From Novosphingobium clariflavum (lineage in GTDB: Bacteria; Pseudomonadota; Alphaproteobacteria; Sphingomonadales; Sphingomonadaceae): a stretch of 64,000 nucleotides of DNA. Numbering within the stretch: position 1 is the first letter of the stretch; every line of letters begins with the position of its first letter. The stretch is from NCBI RefSeq assembly GCF_026420865.1, contig NZ_JAPCWC010000002.1:248001-312000 (forward strand). Reading direction: 5' to 3'. Under the pieces are notes generated by a model. It saw only the letters and a list, made by a program, of their open reading frames with translations, was not told the DNA's origin and searched no databases. A program made the translations under genes and the position numbers. Below are positions 20,543 to 28,677 of the stretch, one piece after another.

Positions 20543-21724
20543 ATGGCCGAACACCTCACGATGGATAAACTTGTCGGTGATGCACTCGTCGAGCAGGCGA
20601 TGAACGAGACCGGCATCCACACCTTCGACAACGACACATGGCGCGAAGGCTTCGACGTTCTCGTGGGCGATTTCAACGCAGGCATCGCGCGCGGTCAATA
20701 TACCGAGGGCGGCATAGCCCGCGCGAAGGCGGACATCGTGCACTATCTGCGCGGCCGCCTGAAGATCTCCGACTACCTGCGCCAGAACCCTGAATTGCTC
20801 AGTCGCCCGGTCGAAAAGCCGGTCTTCGTGATGGGCGTGCCGCGCACCGGCACCACGTTGCTCTCGAACCTGCTCGCCGCCGACCCGGCGCGCCGCTCGC
20901 CGCTGACCTGGGAAATCGACGATCCGGTCCCGCCAGTCGCCTCGAAGGAGCTGCTGACCACCGACCCGCGCGCGCAGGCCCGTCTGGCGCAGGAAAAGGC
21001 GATGCTCGAGGCCAATCCGGCGATGGGCAAGTACTATCGCGGCTCCGCCGTCTATCCGAACGAGTGCGTGTTCTTCATGGCGCACGACTTCAAGACGCTG
21101 ATGATCGATTCCAAGGGTAAGCTGCCGGGCTACAAGGAATTCATCTTCTCCTGCGACATGACCAGCGCCTACGAGTACCACAAGAAGTTCCTGCAAGTGC
21201 TCCAGCAGAACGCCGGCGGCGTGTGGAACGTGAAGAAGCCCAGCCATGCGCTATGGCTGGAGACGATCTTCAAGGTCTATCCCGACGCCCGCGTGCTCTG
21301 GGCGCACCGCGATCCCTTCACCGCCACCGGTTCGCTCTGCTCGATCATCTCGCTCAGCCACATGGCACACATGGGCAAGCCGGATACCGCGTGGCTCAAG
21401 GAAAACTACACCTGGCAGGCCGCCGAGCACGCCAACCGGATCATGGATTTCCGCGACAGGCACGGCGAGGACAAGATCATCGACGTCCACTACGCCGATA
21501 TGACGGCCGACCCAATCGGCACCATGAAGAAGGTCTACCGGCAACTGGGCGACGAATGGACCGCCGAGGCCGAGGCCGGGATCCAGCAGTGGGTGGACGA
21601 CAACCCGCAGGACAAGTTCGGCAAGCACGAATACAAGCTGGCCCAGTACGGCATCGACAAGGCCGAACTCGAACCGCTCTTCGAACGCTATCTTTCGCGC
21701 TACGACGTCGCCCGCGAGGGCTGA
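20543..21724 (+). CDS. PAPS-dependent sulfotransferase family protein
   Basis: A 393-residue cytosolic-type sulfotransferase. The 5'-phosphosulfate loop is FVMGVPRTGTTLLSNLLA, with PRTGTT at 100-105. The 3'-phosphate region is RVLWAHRDPFTATGSLCSI (about residue 250). No signal peptide or membrane helix is seen, so the acceptor is probably an intracellular alcohol, sterol-like compound or lipid. The ATG at 20543 has AGAGGA 8 nt upstream; an in-frame ATG at 20486 gives an unlikely Pro/Arg-rich start. It is followed 80 nt later by the VOC-fold gene. PAPS synthesis and PAP removal are encoded by cysDNC-cysQ 6-9 kb away. Confidence 0.85.
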   Translation: MAEHLTMDKLVGDALVEQAMNETGIHTFDNDTWREGFDVLVGDFNAGIARGQYTEGGIARAKADIVHYLRGRLKISDYLRQNPELLSRPVEKPVFVMGVPRTGTTLLSNLLAADPARRSPLTWEIDDPVPPVASKELLTTDPRAQARLAQEKAMLEANPAMGKYYRGSAVYPNECVFFMAHDFKTLMIDSKGKLPGYKEFIFSCDMTSAYEYHKKFLQVLQQNAGGVWNVKKPSHALWLETIFKVYPDARVLWAHRDPFTATGSLCSIISLSHMAHMGKPDTAWLKENYTWQAAEHANRIMDFRDRHGEDKIIDVHYADMTADPIGTMKKVYRQLGDEWTAEAEAGIQQWVDDNPQDKFGKHEYKLAQYGIDKAELEPLFERYLSRYDVAREG

Positions 21725-21804
21725 GACGGCGAGCTCCTTCCAGGCCCGTCGCCCTCGCCGGGGCGACCGGTCCGGGGGCCCGCGCAAGACTTCAGGAGAG
21801 ACCC

Positions 21805-22278
21805 ATGCTTGAAGGCCGCCATTACCAGAACGCCTACGTCTGCGACAATCTTGAAGCCGGGATCGACCTGCTGCGCGGACGCGGGCTCGTCCGGGAACCG
21901 GTGATCATCCCGGTGGACCAGCACGTGCTCACGCCGCAGGGGCTGAAACGCCAGAAGGGTCGGATCTGCTTCATCTGGATCGGCGAACTGCAGATCGAAC
22001 TGATCGAGAGCGAGATCGACGAGGTAGGCATCTACGCCGGTTGCCAGTCCAACGGCGGGGCGCTTCGCTTCCACCACGTCTGCTTCGGCGTGAGCGACTG
22101 GGCGGACTTCCGCAGGCGGGTCGACAGCCAGGAGTTTCCCATCGCCATGGAGCGCGAGCCTGATGACAATCCTAACGGGCTGAAGTTCCTCTACCTCGAT
22201 GCCCGCAAGGTCTTCGGGCACTACATCGAATATACCTGGATGCCCGAGGCCATGTGGCAGCACATCAAGGCCATGTAG
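21805..22278 (+). CDS. VOC-superfamily (glyoxalase-fold) protein
   Basis: A 157-residue protein with two beta-alpha-beta-beta-beta halves typical of the vicinal-oxygen-chelate fold: HYQNAYVCDNLEAGIDLLRGRGL, IELIESEIDEVGIYAGCQSN, then LRFHHVCFGVSDWADFRRRV and the closing VFGHYIEYTWM. Candidate metal ligands are the His residues in LRFHHV and the Glu of HYIEY. Such proteins serve as lyases, isomerases, epimerases or binding proteins. TTCAGGAGAG precedes the ATG. It follows the sulfotransferase on the same strand and may act on the same compound. Confidence 0.75.
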   Translation: MLEGRHYQNAYVCDNLEAGIDLLRGRGLVREPVIIPVDQHVLTPQGLKRQKGRICFIWIGELQIELIESEIDEVGIYAGCQSNGGALRFHHVCFGVSDWADFRRRVDSQEFPIAMEREPDDNPNGLKFLYLDARKVFGHYIEYTWMPEAMWQHIKAM

Positions 22279-22358
22279 GGACGGCGCCGGACAAGGGCTT
22301 GATGCCTGCCGTTTGCAGGATACCCCCTTCCACGCCGCGCCCGGGATCCTTGCTCCGG

Positions 22359-24677
22359 TCAGACCGTCTCCAGCAGAACCTCGCCATAGAGGGTGGTGCG
22401 CTGCTTCAGCGGCCGTCCGACCGCCGCCGCCGCCGCCCGCAGGTCCTCGATGGTGGCACCTTGCCCATGCGCGGCTCCGGCCGCACGGCTGATGCTTTCA
22501 TCCATCAGGACCCCGCCCAGATCGTTGGCACCGGCGGCCAGCACCGCAGCGGCCCCGTCCATGCCCAGCTTCACCCAGGAGCACTGGATCGAGTTGATCG
22601 CCCCGTTCAGCGCAAGACGCGCGATTGCGTGCATCATGACCGCCTCGCGCCAGGTCGGCCCCTTGCGGCACTGTCCGCGCCGGAAGAACGGCGCTTCCAT
22701 GTGCACGAGCGGCAGCGGCACGAATTCGGTGATGCCGCCGGTTTCGAGCTGGAGATTGCGCAGCGCCAGCAAGTGCCGCGCCCAGTGCCCGATGCCTTCG
22801 AGATGCCCGAACATTACCGTGGAGGTCGTCGGCAGGCCGACAGCGTGCGCGGTGCCGACCACGTCCAGCCATTCCTGCGTGGTCAGCTTGCCCGGGCAGA
22901 TCTGCTCGCGAATATCGTCGCAAAGGATCTCGGCCGCCGTACCGGGCAGCGAGCCCAGCCCCGCGTCCTTGAGCATCGCCAGATAATCCCGCACCGGCAT
23001 GCCCAGCGTTCGCGCGCCCTGGCTCACTTCCAGCGGAGAGAAGGCGTGGACATGCAGGTCCGGGCACGCCGCTTTCACTTCGCGCAAGATCGAAAGGTAG
23101 GTTTCGCCGGTATAGCTCGGGTGGATGCCCCCTTGCAGGCAGACTTCGGTCGCCCCGCGCTCCACCGCTTCGCGCGCGCGGCCAGCGACTTCGGACAAGT
23201 CGAGATTGTAGGGCTTGTCGCGGAAACCCGCCTTGCTGCTGGTCTTCGAGAACGCGCAGAACGAGCAGGTGTGCGTGCAGATGTTGGTGTAGTTGATGTT
23301 GCGATTAACGACGTACGTCACTGTATCGCCGCTGACTTCGGCGCGCAGCGCGTCGGCCGCGGCCACCACCGCCCGCGCCGCCGCACCGCGCGTGGCGAAA
23401 AGGGCAGCGATCTCGTCCTCGCTCAGCGTCACGCCGCTCGCCGCACGATCAAGAATGCGATGGAGCGAGGCTGCGACCGGGCCGGTATGGACCTGCCCCA
23501 GCGGAGCGCGGACACTGCCCGGTGCATGCTGATCGGCCAGACCGGGGCTCCAGACGCTGTCGCGCGCCAGCCCCTCGGCATCGGCATGGCGCAGCACTGC
23601 CGGGCGGATCGCCGGATCGAGCCATGAACGGTCCTCGCTCATCACGAAGCGCGGATAGACCGTCAGGCGTTCGACCAGCGGCAGGCCCTTGGTCGCGCAG
23701 ATCGCACGCAGCCGCTCCACTTCGGGCCAGGGCGCTTCCGGGTTCACATGATCGAGCGTTACCGGAGAAATCCCCCCCCAATCGTCGATCCCCGCGTCGA
23801 TCAGTTCGACAAGCCGCTCGTCATTCAGATTGGGCGGCGCCTGTATCGAGACTTCGTCCGGCAGCAGGATGCGCGCGGCGGCGACCACGCGCAGGAAATC
23901 CGCCTCGCTCGCCTCCGCTGCGCGGGCCATCTTCGTTCCCGGCTTGGGGCAGAAGTTCTGGACGATCACTTCCTGCAAGAGCCCATGCTCGCGGTGCAGA
24001 TCCCGCAGGGCGATCAGCGCGTCGATCCGTTCTGCCGCCGTCTCGCCGATGCCGATCAGCACGCCGCTGGTCATCGGCACCCGCGCCCGGGCCGCGGCCG
24101 CCAGCGAGGCGAGCCGCAGCGCGGGAGCCTTGTCCGGCGAGCCATGGTGGCACATGCCCTTTTCCAGCAGCCGCTCCGACGTGCTTTCCAGCATGAGCCC
24201 CACCGAGGCCGCGACCGGGCGCAGCATCCGGTAGTCCTCTTCCGCCAGCACACCGGCGTTGATGTGCGGCAGCAGGCCGGTTTCCTTCAGCACCAGTTCG
24301 GCGCAGTGGCGCACATAGTCCACGGTGCGCGCGAAGCCCCGCTCCGCCAGCCAGTCGCGCGCGGCAGTATAACGACGCTCCGGGGCATCACCCAGCGTGA
24401 ACAGCGCCTCCCGGCAACCCGCAGCGGCCCCGGCGCGGGCTATGTCCAGCACTTCCTCAGGCGTGAGGTAAGGCGCTGCGAGCCGCGAGGGCGTCGTCGC
24501 GAACGTGCAGTAGTGGCAGACGTCCATGCACAGGCGCGTCAGCGGAATGAAGACCTTGGGCGAATAGGTCATCCGCGCCGGACCATTGGCATCGCGCCGC
24601 GCCCTTGCCCGCGCGGTGACGTCCTCCAGCGGAGCCGCCAGCAGCCATGCCTTCAGCGTGTGGCTATCATCCTGCAT
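22359..24677 (-). CDS. fbiC: F420 deazaflavin synthase FbiC (CofG-CofH fusion)
   Basis: A 772-residue enzyme with two radical-SAM halves that build the Fo chromophore (8-hydroxy-5-deazaflavin) from tyrosine and 5-amino-6-ribitylaminouracil. The CofG half has its iron-sulfur cysteines in CMDVCHYC (Cys50, 54, 57). The CofH half has them in CTHTCSFC (Cys467, 471, 474) after VVNRNINYTN. Both are Cx3Cx2C as required. The N-terminal-CofG/C-terminal-CofH order and length match mycobacterial FbiC; archaea use separate proteins. It is the last gene of the leftward operon cofE-cofD-fbiC, 11 nt after cofD. No defect is visible in either catalytic half. Confidence 0.96.
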   Translation of the reverse strand: MQDDSHTLKAWLLAAPLEDVTARARARRDANGPARMTYSPKVFIPLTRLCMDVCHYCTFATTPSRLAAPYLTPEEVLDIARAGAAAGCREALFTLGDAPERRYTAARDWLAERGFARTVDYVRHCAELVLKETGLLPHINAGVLAEEDYRMLRPVAASVGLMLESTSERLLEKGMCHHGSPDKAPALRLASLAAAARARVPMTSGVLIGIGETAAERIDALIALRDLHREHGLLQEVIVQNFCPKPGTKMARAAEASEADFLRVVAAARILLPDEVSIQAPPNLNDERLVELIDAGIDDWGGISPVTLDHVNPEAPWPEVERLRAICATKGLPLVERLTVYPRFVMSEDRSWLDPAIRPAVLRHADAEGLARDSVWSPGLADQHAPGSVRAPLGQVHTGPVAASLHRILDRAASGVTLSEDEIAALFATRGAAARAVVAAADALRAEVSGDTVTYVVNRNINYTNICTHTCSFCAFSKTSSKAGFRDKPYNLDLSEVAGRAREAVERGATEVCLQGGIHPSYTGETYLSILREVKAACPDLHVHAFSPLEVSQGARTLGMPVRDYLAMLKDAGLGSLPGTAAEILCDDIREQICPGKLTTQEWLDVVGTAHAVGLPTTSTVMFGHLEGIGHWARHLLALRNLQLETGGITEFVPLPLVHMEAPFFRRGQCRKGPTWREAVMMHAIARLALNGAINSIQCSWVKLGMDGAAAVLAAGANDLGGVLMDESISRAAGAAHGQGATIEDLRAAAAAVGRPLKQRTTLYGEVLLETV

Positions 24678-24688
24678 CTGCTCACCCT

Positions 24689-25633
24689 TCAGATGCCTGC
24701 GAGGGCAAGCACCTCCTTCGCGAGCCTTGCCCTGTCGGCGGCTTCGCGCATCATTGTCATCGTCACGGTGACCCCGAGGCCCCGTGCCTGCAAGCCAGAG
24801 ACATCGGCCTCATCGGCATGGTCGATCAAGAGGTGGTCGAGAAGATCGCTGTAGTGATGAGCGATAGCCGAATTGCTCACTGCCTGCCCCCGCTCGGCCA
24901 GCATCTTGGCGAGCGGGCCTTTCACCGAGGTTCCGCCGACAATCGGCGAAACCGCGATCAGCGGCACCCGCCGCGCCGCCAAGGCCGCCCGCACGCCGTC
25001 GACGGCGAGGATCGGATCGACGCTGAGGAACGGGTTGGATGGGCAGACGACGATGGCGGCGAGGTCTTCCCGTGCCAGCGCATCGGCAAATCCAGGCGAG
25101 GGTTTTGCCCCCGGCACACCCTCGAAGCGCACGTCGGAAACAGCTGCAACGCATTGATCCCCCACGAACCAGCGCTGAAAATCGGTCCAGCCTGCCTCGG
25201 TCAGCACCTGGGTACGCACCGGATCGTCGCTCATCGGAACGACCGCGTGGGCGATGCCGAGTTCACGCGTCAACTGCGCCGTCACTTCGGAAAGCGTCTC
25301 ACCTGCACGCAGCCGCCATGACCGCGCGATGTGCATCGCCATGTCGCGGTCGCCAAGGTTGAACCACCCTTCTTCACCCAGCGCGCGGAGCATGGCCATG
25401 GTCTGCCACGTCTCGTCCTTGACGCCCCAACCGCGCTGGGTGTCGTTGAGACCGGCCAGTGCATAAGTCACAGAATCCATGTCAGGACATATAGTTAGGC
25501 CAAGATGCTCGAAATCATCGCCAGTGTTGACGATGATCGTGAGGTCTTTCGGTGCCACGACTGCAGCAAGCCCCGCAGCCAGCTTCGCCCCGCCAACGCC
25601 GCCTGAAAGCGCAAGGACGTGCTTACAGGTCAC
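24689..25633 (-). CDS. cofD: 2-phospho-L-lactate transferase CofD/FbiA
   Basis: A 314-residue transferase that moves the GDP-activated three-carbon phospho-acid onto Fo, giving F420-0 or dehydro-F420-0. Family motifs are complete: LSGGVGGAKLAAGLA (GGVGGAK 11-17), NTGDDFEHLGLTICPDMDS, GWFNLGDRDMAMHI and CPSNPFLSVDPIL. The start is GTG at 25633, overlapping the cofE stop as GTGA, so the two are translationally coupled. Length equals the family norm. Whether the donor carries phospholactate, PEP or 3-phosphoglycerate cannot be read from this gene. Confidence 0.96.
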   Translation of the reverse strand: MTCKHVLALSGGVGGAKLAAGLAAVVAPKDLTIIVNTGDDFEHLGLTICPDMDSVTYALAGLNDTQRGWGVKDETWQTMAMLRALGEEGWFNLGDRDMAMHIARSWRLRAGETLSEVTAQLTRELGIAHAVVPMSDDPVRTQVLTEAGWTDFQRWFVGDQCVAAVSDVRFEGVPGAKPSPGFADALAREDLAAIVVCPSNPFLSVDPILAVDGVRAALAARRVPLIAVSPIVGGTSVKGPLAKMLAERGQAVSNSAIAHHYSDLLDHLLIDHADEADVSGLQARGLGVTVTMTMMREAADRARLAKEVLALAGI

Positions 25634-26412
25634 CGGAACATGTCCTGCTCGATAGGCCGAAGCCCGCTTACCGCGCCCGGTCCGTCTTCTTCGGTCACCC
25701 AGCGCTCGCAGCCGCGCACCAGCGCAGCCGGAGTGCCTTCCGCACCCTCACCCATCGCCAATGCCGCCATGGCGGCCACCGAGTCTGCAACCCCGATCAC
25801 GGTGGCCTGAAGCGTGCGTCCGTAAAGATCCTGCGCACGGCCACGGCGGTCCTCCAGAACGGTCAGCCCCGCACAGCCGATGGCATGGCCCAACGTGCCA
25901 ATCCGCCAGGCCCGCCCCATCGAATCCGCGATCACCACGCCGATCCGCACTTCACACTTTTTCTGAAGTTCACCCCGCAGCACCCGCGCCGACGCATCGG
26001 GATCGAGCGGCCAGAGCAGCACCCGGCCAGCTTCTCCGCCTTCCACGTTCGATGCGTCGATCCCGGCATTGGCCAGCACGTGCCCGGTGCGATGCGCCGC
26101 GATCACGGCCGCCGGAGTGCGGCGCAGAACCTGGGAGCTCTCCTCAAGTATCGCCTGCATCATCTCAGGATCACGGCCGGTTGCGTGGGCAAGTTCATGC
26201 GCCTTCTCAGCAGCCACGAACGCCGCAAGATCGCGCGTACGGCCCTCAACCTTGGAGACGATCTTCTGCGCAACCACCAAGATATCGCCATCGCGTAACC
26301 GGTCGTCTTCGCCTGCGAGGCTCGCGCATATCGCTTGCGCAATCGACATTCCGGTAGCGAACATAGGTAGCCCCGTCAGCGGTCGCACGGTCAGTTCTGG
26401 ATTTCGCTTCAT
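25630..26412 (-). CDS. cofE: F420-0:gamma-glutamyl ligase CofE (stand-alone)
   Basis: A 260-residue GTP-dependent ligase that adds the glutamate tail of F420. Recognisable segments are [44 protein letters not shown] and [21 protein letters not shown]. The start at 26412 ([12 protein letters not shown]) has GGGAGG just upstream. It corresponds only to the N-terminal half of actinobacterial FbiB; the C-terminal nitroreductase-like domain that reduces dehydro-F420 is absent and no separate copy is in the window. The GRxWRxGQ stretch common in the family reads GRAWRIGT here. It heads the leftward F420 operon. Confidence 0.93.
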   Translation of the reverse strand: MKRNPELTVRPLTGLPMFATGMSIAQAICASLAGEDDRLRDGDILVVAQKIVSKVEGRTRDLAAFVAAEKAHELAHATGRDPEMMQAILEESSQVLRRTPAAVIAAHRTGHVLANAGIDASNVEGGEAGRVLLWPLDPDASARVLRGELQKKCEVRIGVVIADSMGRAWRIGTLGHAIGCAGLTVLEDRRGRAQDLYGRTLQATVIGVADSVAAMAALAMGEGAEGTPAALVRGCERWVTEEDGPGAVSGLRPIEQDMFR

Positions 26413-26433
26413 CGGCCCTCCCGAACCACCATG

Positions 26434-26461
26434 TCTAAAGCGGCTGCACCGGGAACGACAA
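26434..26461 (-). promoter_or_regulatory. Probable sigma-70 promoter of the cofE-cofD-fbiC operon
   Basis: On the minus strand a -35 TTGTCG (26456-26461) and a -10 TTTAGA (26434-26439) are separated by 16 bp, which predicts a start near 26427 and a leader of about 15 nt before cofE. The region is also the upstream sequence of the divergent npdG gene. I found no comparable pair for npdG. Confidence 0.4.
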
Positions 26462-26497
26462 TGACAACGACCGAGAATTCGCAGGGGAGATGATCTG

Positions 26498-27148
26498 ATG
26501 GCAGCAATCGCGGTGATCGGCGGGACCGGCGCGCTGGGCAAGGGCATTGCCCGAAGGCTCGTCAAGGCGGGGCATCAGGTGACGATCGGATCCCGCACGG
26601 CGGACAAGGCCCGGGCAACGGCCGAGGAACTTGGCGCAGCTGGGCATAGCGAGAACGGCGAGGCCGCGCGAGGCAAGGACGTGGTCATCGTCGCCGTGCC
26701 CCATGCCTCGCAAGGCGAGACCCTGCGCCAGATCTCGGGCGTGATCGGCTCGGCCGTGGTCGTCGACACCACCGTGCCGCTGGTGCCGCCCAAGGTCATG
26801 CGCGTGCAGCTTCCCGCAGAGGGCAGCGCCGCGATGCAGGCCCGCGAGCATCTGGGGCCGGACGCCCGCCTCGTCACCGCGTTCCACAACGTCTCTGCCC
26901 ACCACCTCGACAGCGATCACGCCATCGACTGCGACGTGCTGGTCTTCTCGGACGATGTGGAGGCGCGCCAGACCGTGATGGACCTGTGCCCCGGCATGGG
27001 CCTGCGCGGGCTTTCCGGCGGTGCCCTTGCCAATTCGGCAGCGGCCGAGGCGCTCACCTCGATCCTCATCTACATGAACAAGACCTACAAGGCCGACGGG
27101 GCCGGAATACGCTTCACCAACCTCACCGCAGCGCCCGAGGTACCGTGA
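26498..27148 (+). CDS. npdG: F420:NADPH oxidoreductase (Fno/NpdG)
   Basis: A 216-residue reductase that transfers hydride between NADPH and F420, supplying reduced F420H2. The N-terminal dinucleotide loop is IGGTGALGKGIARRL (GGTGALG 8-14), followed by the GSRTADKA stretch whose Ser-Arg-Thr fits binding of the NADP 2'-phosphate. The F420-side motif is TAFHNVSAHHL, and the C-terminus reads LRGLSGGALANSAAAEALTSILI. GGGGAGA lies 8 nt before the ATG. It is divergent from cofE and its stop overlaps the cofC start. Presence here means the host probably feeds electrons to F420 from NADPH. Confidence 0.92.
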   Translation: MAAIAVIGGTGALGKGIARRLVKAGHQVTIGSRTADKARATAEELGAAGHSENGEAARGKDVVIVAVPHASQGETLRQISGVIGSAVVVDTTVPLVPPKVMRVQLPAEGSAAMQAREHLGPDARLVTAFHNVSAHHLDSDHAIDCDVLVFSDDVEARQTVMDLCPGMGLRGLSGGALANSAAAEALTSILIYMNKTYKADGAGIRFTNLTAAPEVP

Positions 27149-27789
27149 GCTGCTGGGCGCTCATCCCGGTCAAGGCGCCGGGGTTGGGCAAGACCCGGCT
27201 TGCCTCCGCGCTCGATCCCGACGAGCGCGAGGCGCTGGTTTCAGGCATGTTGCGCCATGTCCTCGATACGGTACGCGGCTGCCGGGCGATCCGGCGTGTC
27301 TGCGTGCTGGGTCCGGCGCGGCCCAATCTGGGTAGCGGGGTGCTGCGTTTCGACGATCCTGGCCCCGACCTCAACGGGGCGCTGGAAAGCACGGTATCGG
27401 CCATCACCGCAGCGGGGCCGGAACGTATCCTGGTGCTGCCGGCAGACCTGCCGTGCATCACCGCCGCTGACATCGAACGGCTCGTGGATCTGCCGCACGA
27501 TGCACTGGGAATCGCCCCGGACCGTCATCGCACCGGCACCAACGCGCTGTCCCTGCCATTACCGGCAGGGATCTGGTTTCCTTTCTCCTTTGGTCAGGAC
27601 AGCTTCTCAACCCATTGCGAAAGCGCGATAAATCGCGGACTTACCGTGGAGACGATCCTCTCCTGCGGACTGGAGAAAGATATAGACGACCCTCTCGATC
27701 TCGCTGATGCTGTTCGCGTTTTGAGGCGTGTCTACAACCCGGCGATCGACGGTTGGCCACGCCCGGGAGGCCGAAAACGGCCCGGTTGA
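27145..27789 (+). CDS. cofC: Phospholactate (or PEP/3PG) guanylyltransferase CofC/FbiD
   Basis: A 214-residue nucleotidyltransferase that activates the three-carbon phospho-acid with GTP before CofD. It opens SCWALIPVKAPGLGKTRLAS and has the GT-A-type stretch DDPGPDLNGALESTVSAI (about 78-95), VLPADLPCIT (about 110-119) and DRHRTGTNALSLPLP. The start is GTG at 27145, overlapping the npdG stop as GTGA, with GAGG 4 nt upstream. The length is typical. Known homologues differ in substrate (2-phospholactate in archaea, PEP in mycobacteria, 3-phosphoglycerate in Paraburkholderia), and sequence inspection does not decide this. Confidence 0.92.
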   Translation: MSCWALIPVKAPGLGKTRLASALDPDEREALVSGMLRHVLDTVRGCRAIRRVCVLGPARPNLGSGVLRFDDPGPDLNGALESTVSAITAAGPERILVLPADLPCITAADIERLVDLPHDALGIAPDRHRTGTNALSLPLPAGIWFPFSFGQDSFSTHCESAINRGLTVETILSCGLEKDIDDPLDLADAVRVLRRVYNPAIDGWPRPGGRKRPG

Positions 27790-27802
27790 AGGGAGAACGG
27801 GT

Positions 27803-28660
27803 GTGGATGCCTCGGTCATCGACCTGTCGGGGAAAGTCGTGTTCGTCACCGGTGGCGGCGGCGGGATCGGGCGAGCGATCGCACTCTCGATGGCCGACAT
27901 GGGCGCGGACGTCGCGATCCTCGAGTTGGTCCCCGAACGCTGCGACCAGGTCGCCGAACTGATCGAGGCCCGCGGACGCAAGGCGCTGTGCATCGCCGGC
28001 AATGCGATGGACGTCGATGTCGTGCAGGATGCCGTTGCCAAGGCGGCGCGCCATTTCGGGCGGCTTGACGTGCTGGCGAACAATGTCGGCGGTGTGTCCC
28101 GGCGGCCCTTCGCGGACCTCACCGAGAAGAACTGGCGCCGCCATATCGATCTCAACCTCGTCTCCAACCTTGCCGCCACGCAGGCCGCGCTGCCGATCAT
28201 GATCGAGAGCGGGCGTGGAGGTTCAATCATCAACGTCACCAGCATCGAGGCGTCGCGCGCGGCGCCGGGCTTCGCGGTCTATGCCGCGTGCAAGGCCGGG
28301 ATCAACAACCTCACCCGTACGCTGGCGGTTGAACTTGCCCACCACGGCATCCGCGTGAACGCCATCGCGCCCGACTATACGGTAACGCCGGGCACGCGCG
28401 GCCAGTTCACCGGGCCGGTCGATCCGCAGCTCTGGCATCGCCCCTCGCCCGCACAGGAAGAGGCGATCCGCCGCCGCATCCCCCTGGGCCGTGCAGGCGT
28501 CGATGAGGAATGCGGCCGCGTCGCCGTGTTCCTCGCCTCGAAGCTCGCCAGCTACGTTACCGGCACGATCATCCCGGTCGACGGCGGCACCTGGGCTTCC
28601 GGCGGATGGGTGCGCAACAGCGATGAGAACTGGGTGCTGCCGCCCGAGCCCACCGATTGA
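27803..28660 (+). CDS. Short-chain dehydrogenase/reductase in the F420 operon
   Basis: A 285-residue classical SDR with VFVTGGGGGIG (nucleotide loop), ANNVGG, catalytic Ser in NVTSIEAS, YAACK, and a C-terminal extension DGGTWASGGWVRNSDENW. The start is GTG at 27803, just after the cofC stop, with GGGAG 7 nt upstream. An ATG at 27728 would overlap cofC by 60 nt. It lies between cofC and the F420-type oxidoreductase, so it probably acts in the same pathway as that enzyme. It is expected to use NAD(P), not F420. Confidence 0.82.
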   Translation: MDASVIDLSGKVVFVTGGGGGIGRAIALSMADMGADVAILELVPERCDQVAELIEARGRKALCIAGNAMDVDVVQDAVAKAARHFGRLDVLANNVGGVSRRPFADLTEKNWRRHIDLNLVSNLAATQAALPIMIESGRGGSIINVTSIEASRAAPGFAVYAACKAGINNLTRTLAVELAHHGIRVNAIAPDYTVTPGTRGQFTGPVDPQLWHRPSPAQEEAIRRRIPLGRAGVDEECGRVAVFLASKLASYVTGTIIPVDGGTWASGGWVRNSDENWVLPPEPTD

Positions 28661-28677
28661 ACGAGAGACCGCACGCC

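Noticed and set aside
22305..22319. CCTGC/GCAGG hairpin as terminator between the VOC gene and fbiC
   Set aside because: A 5-bp stem without a T-run is too weak to call.
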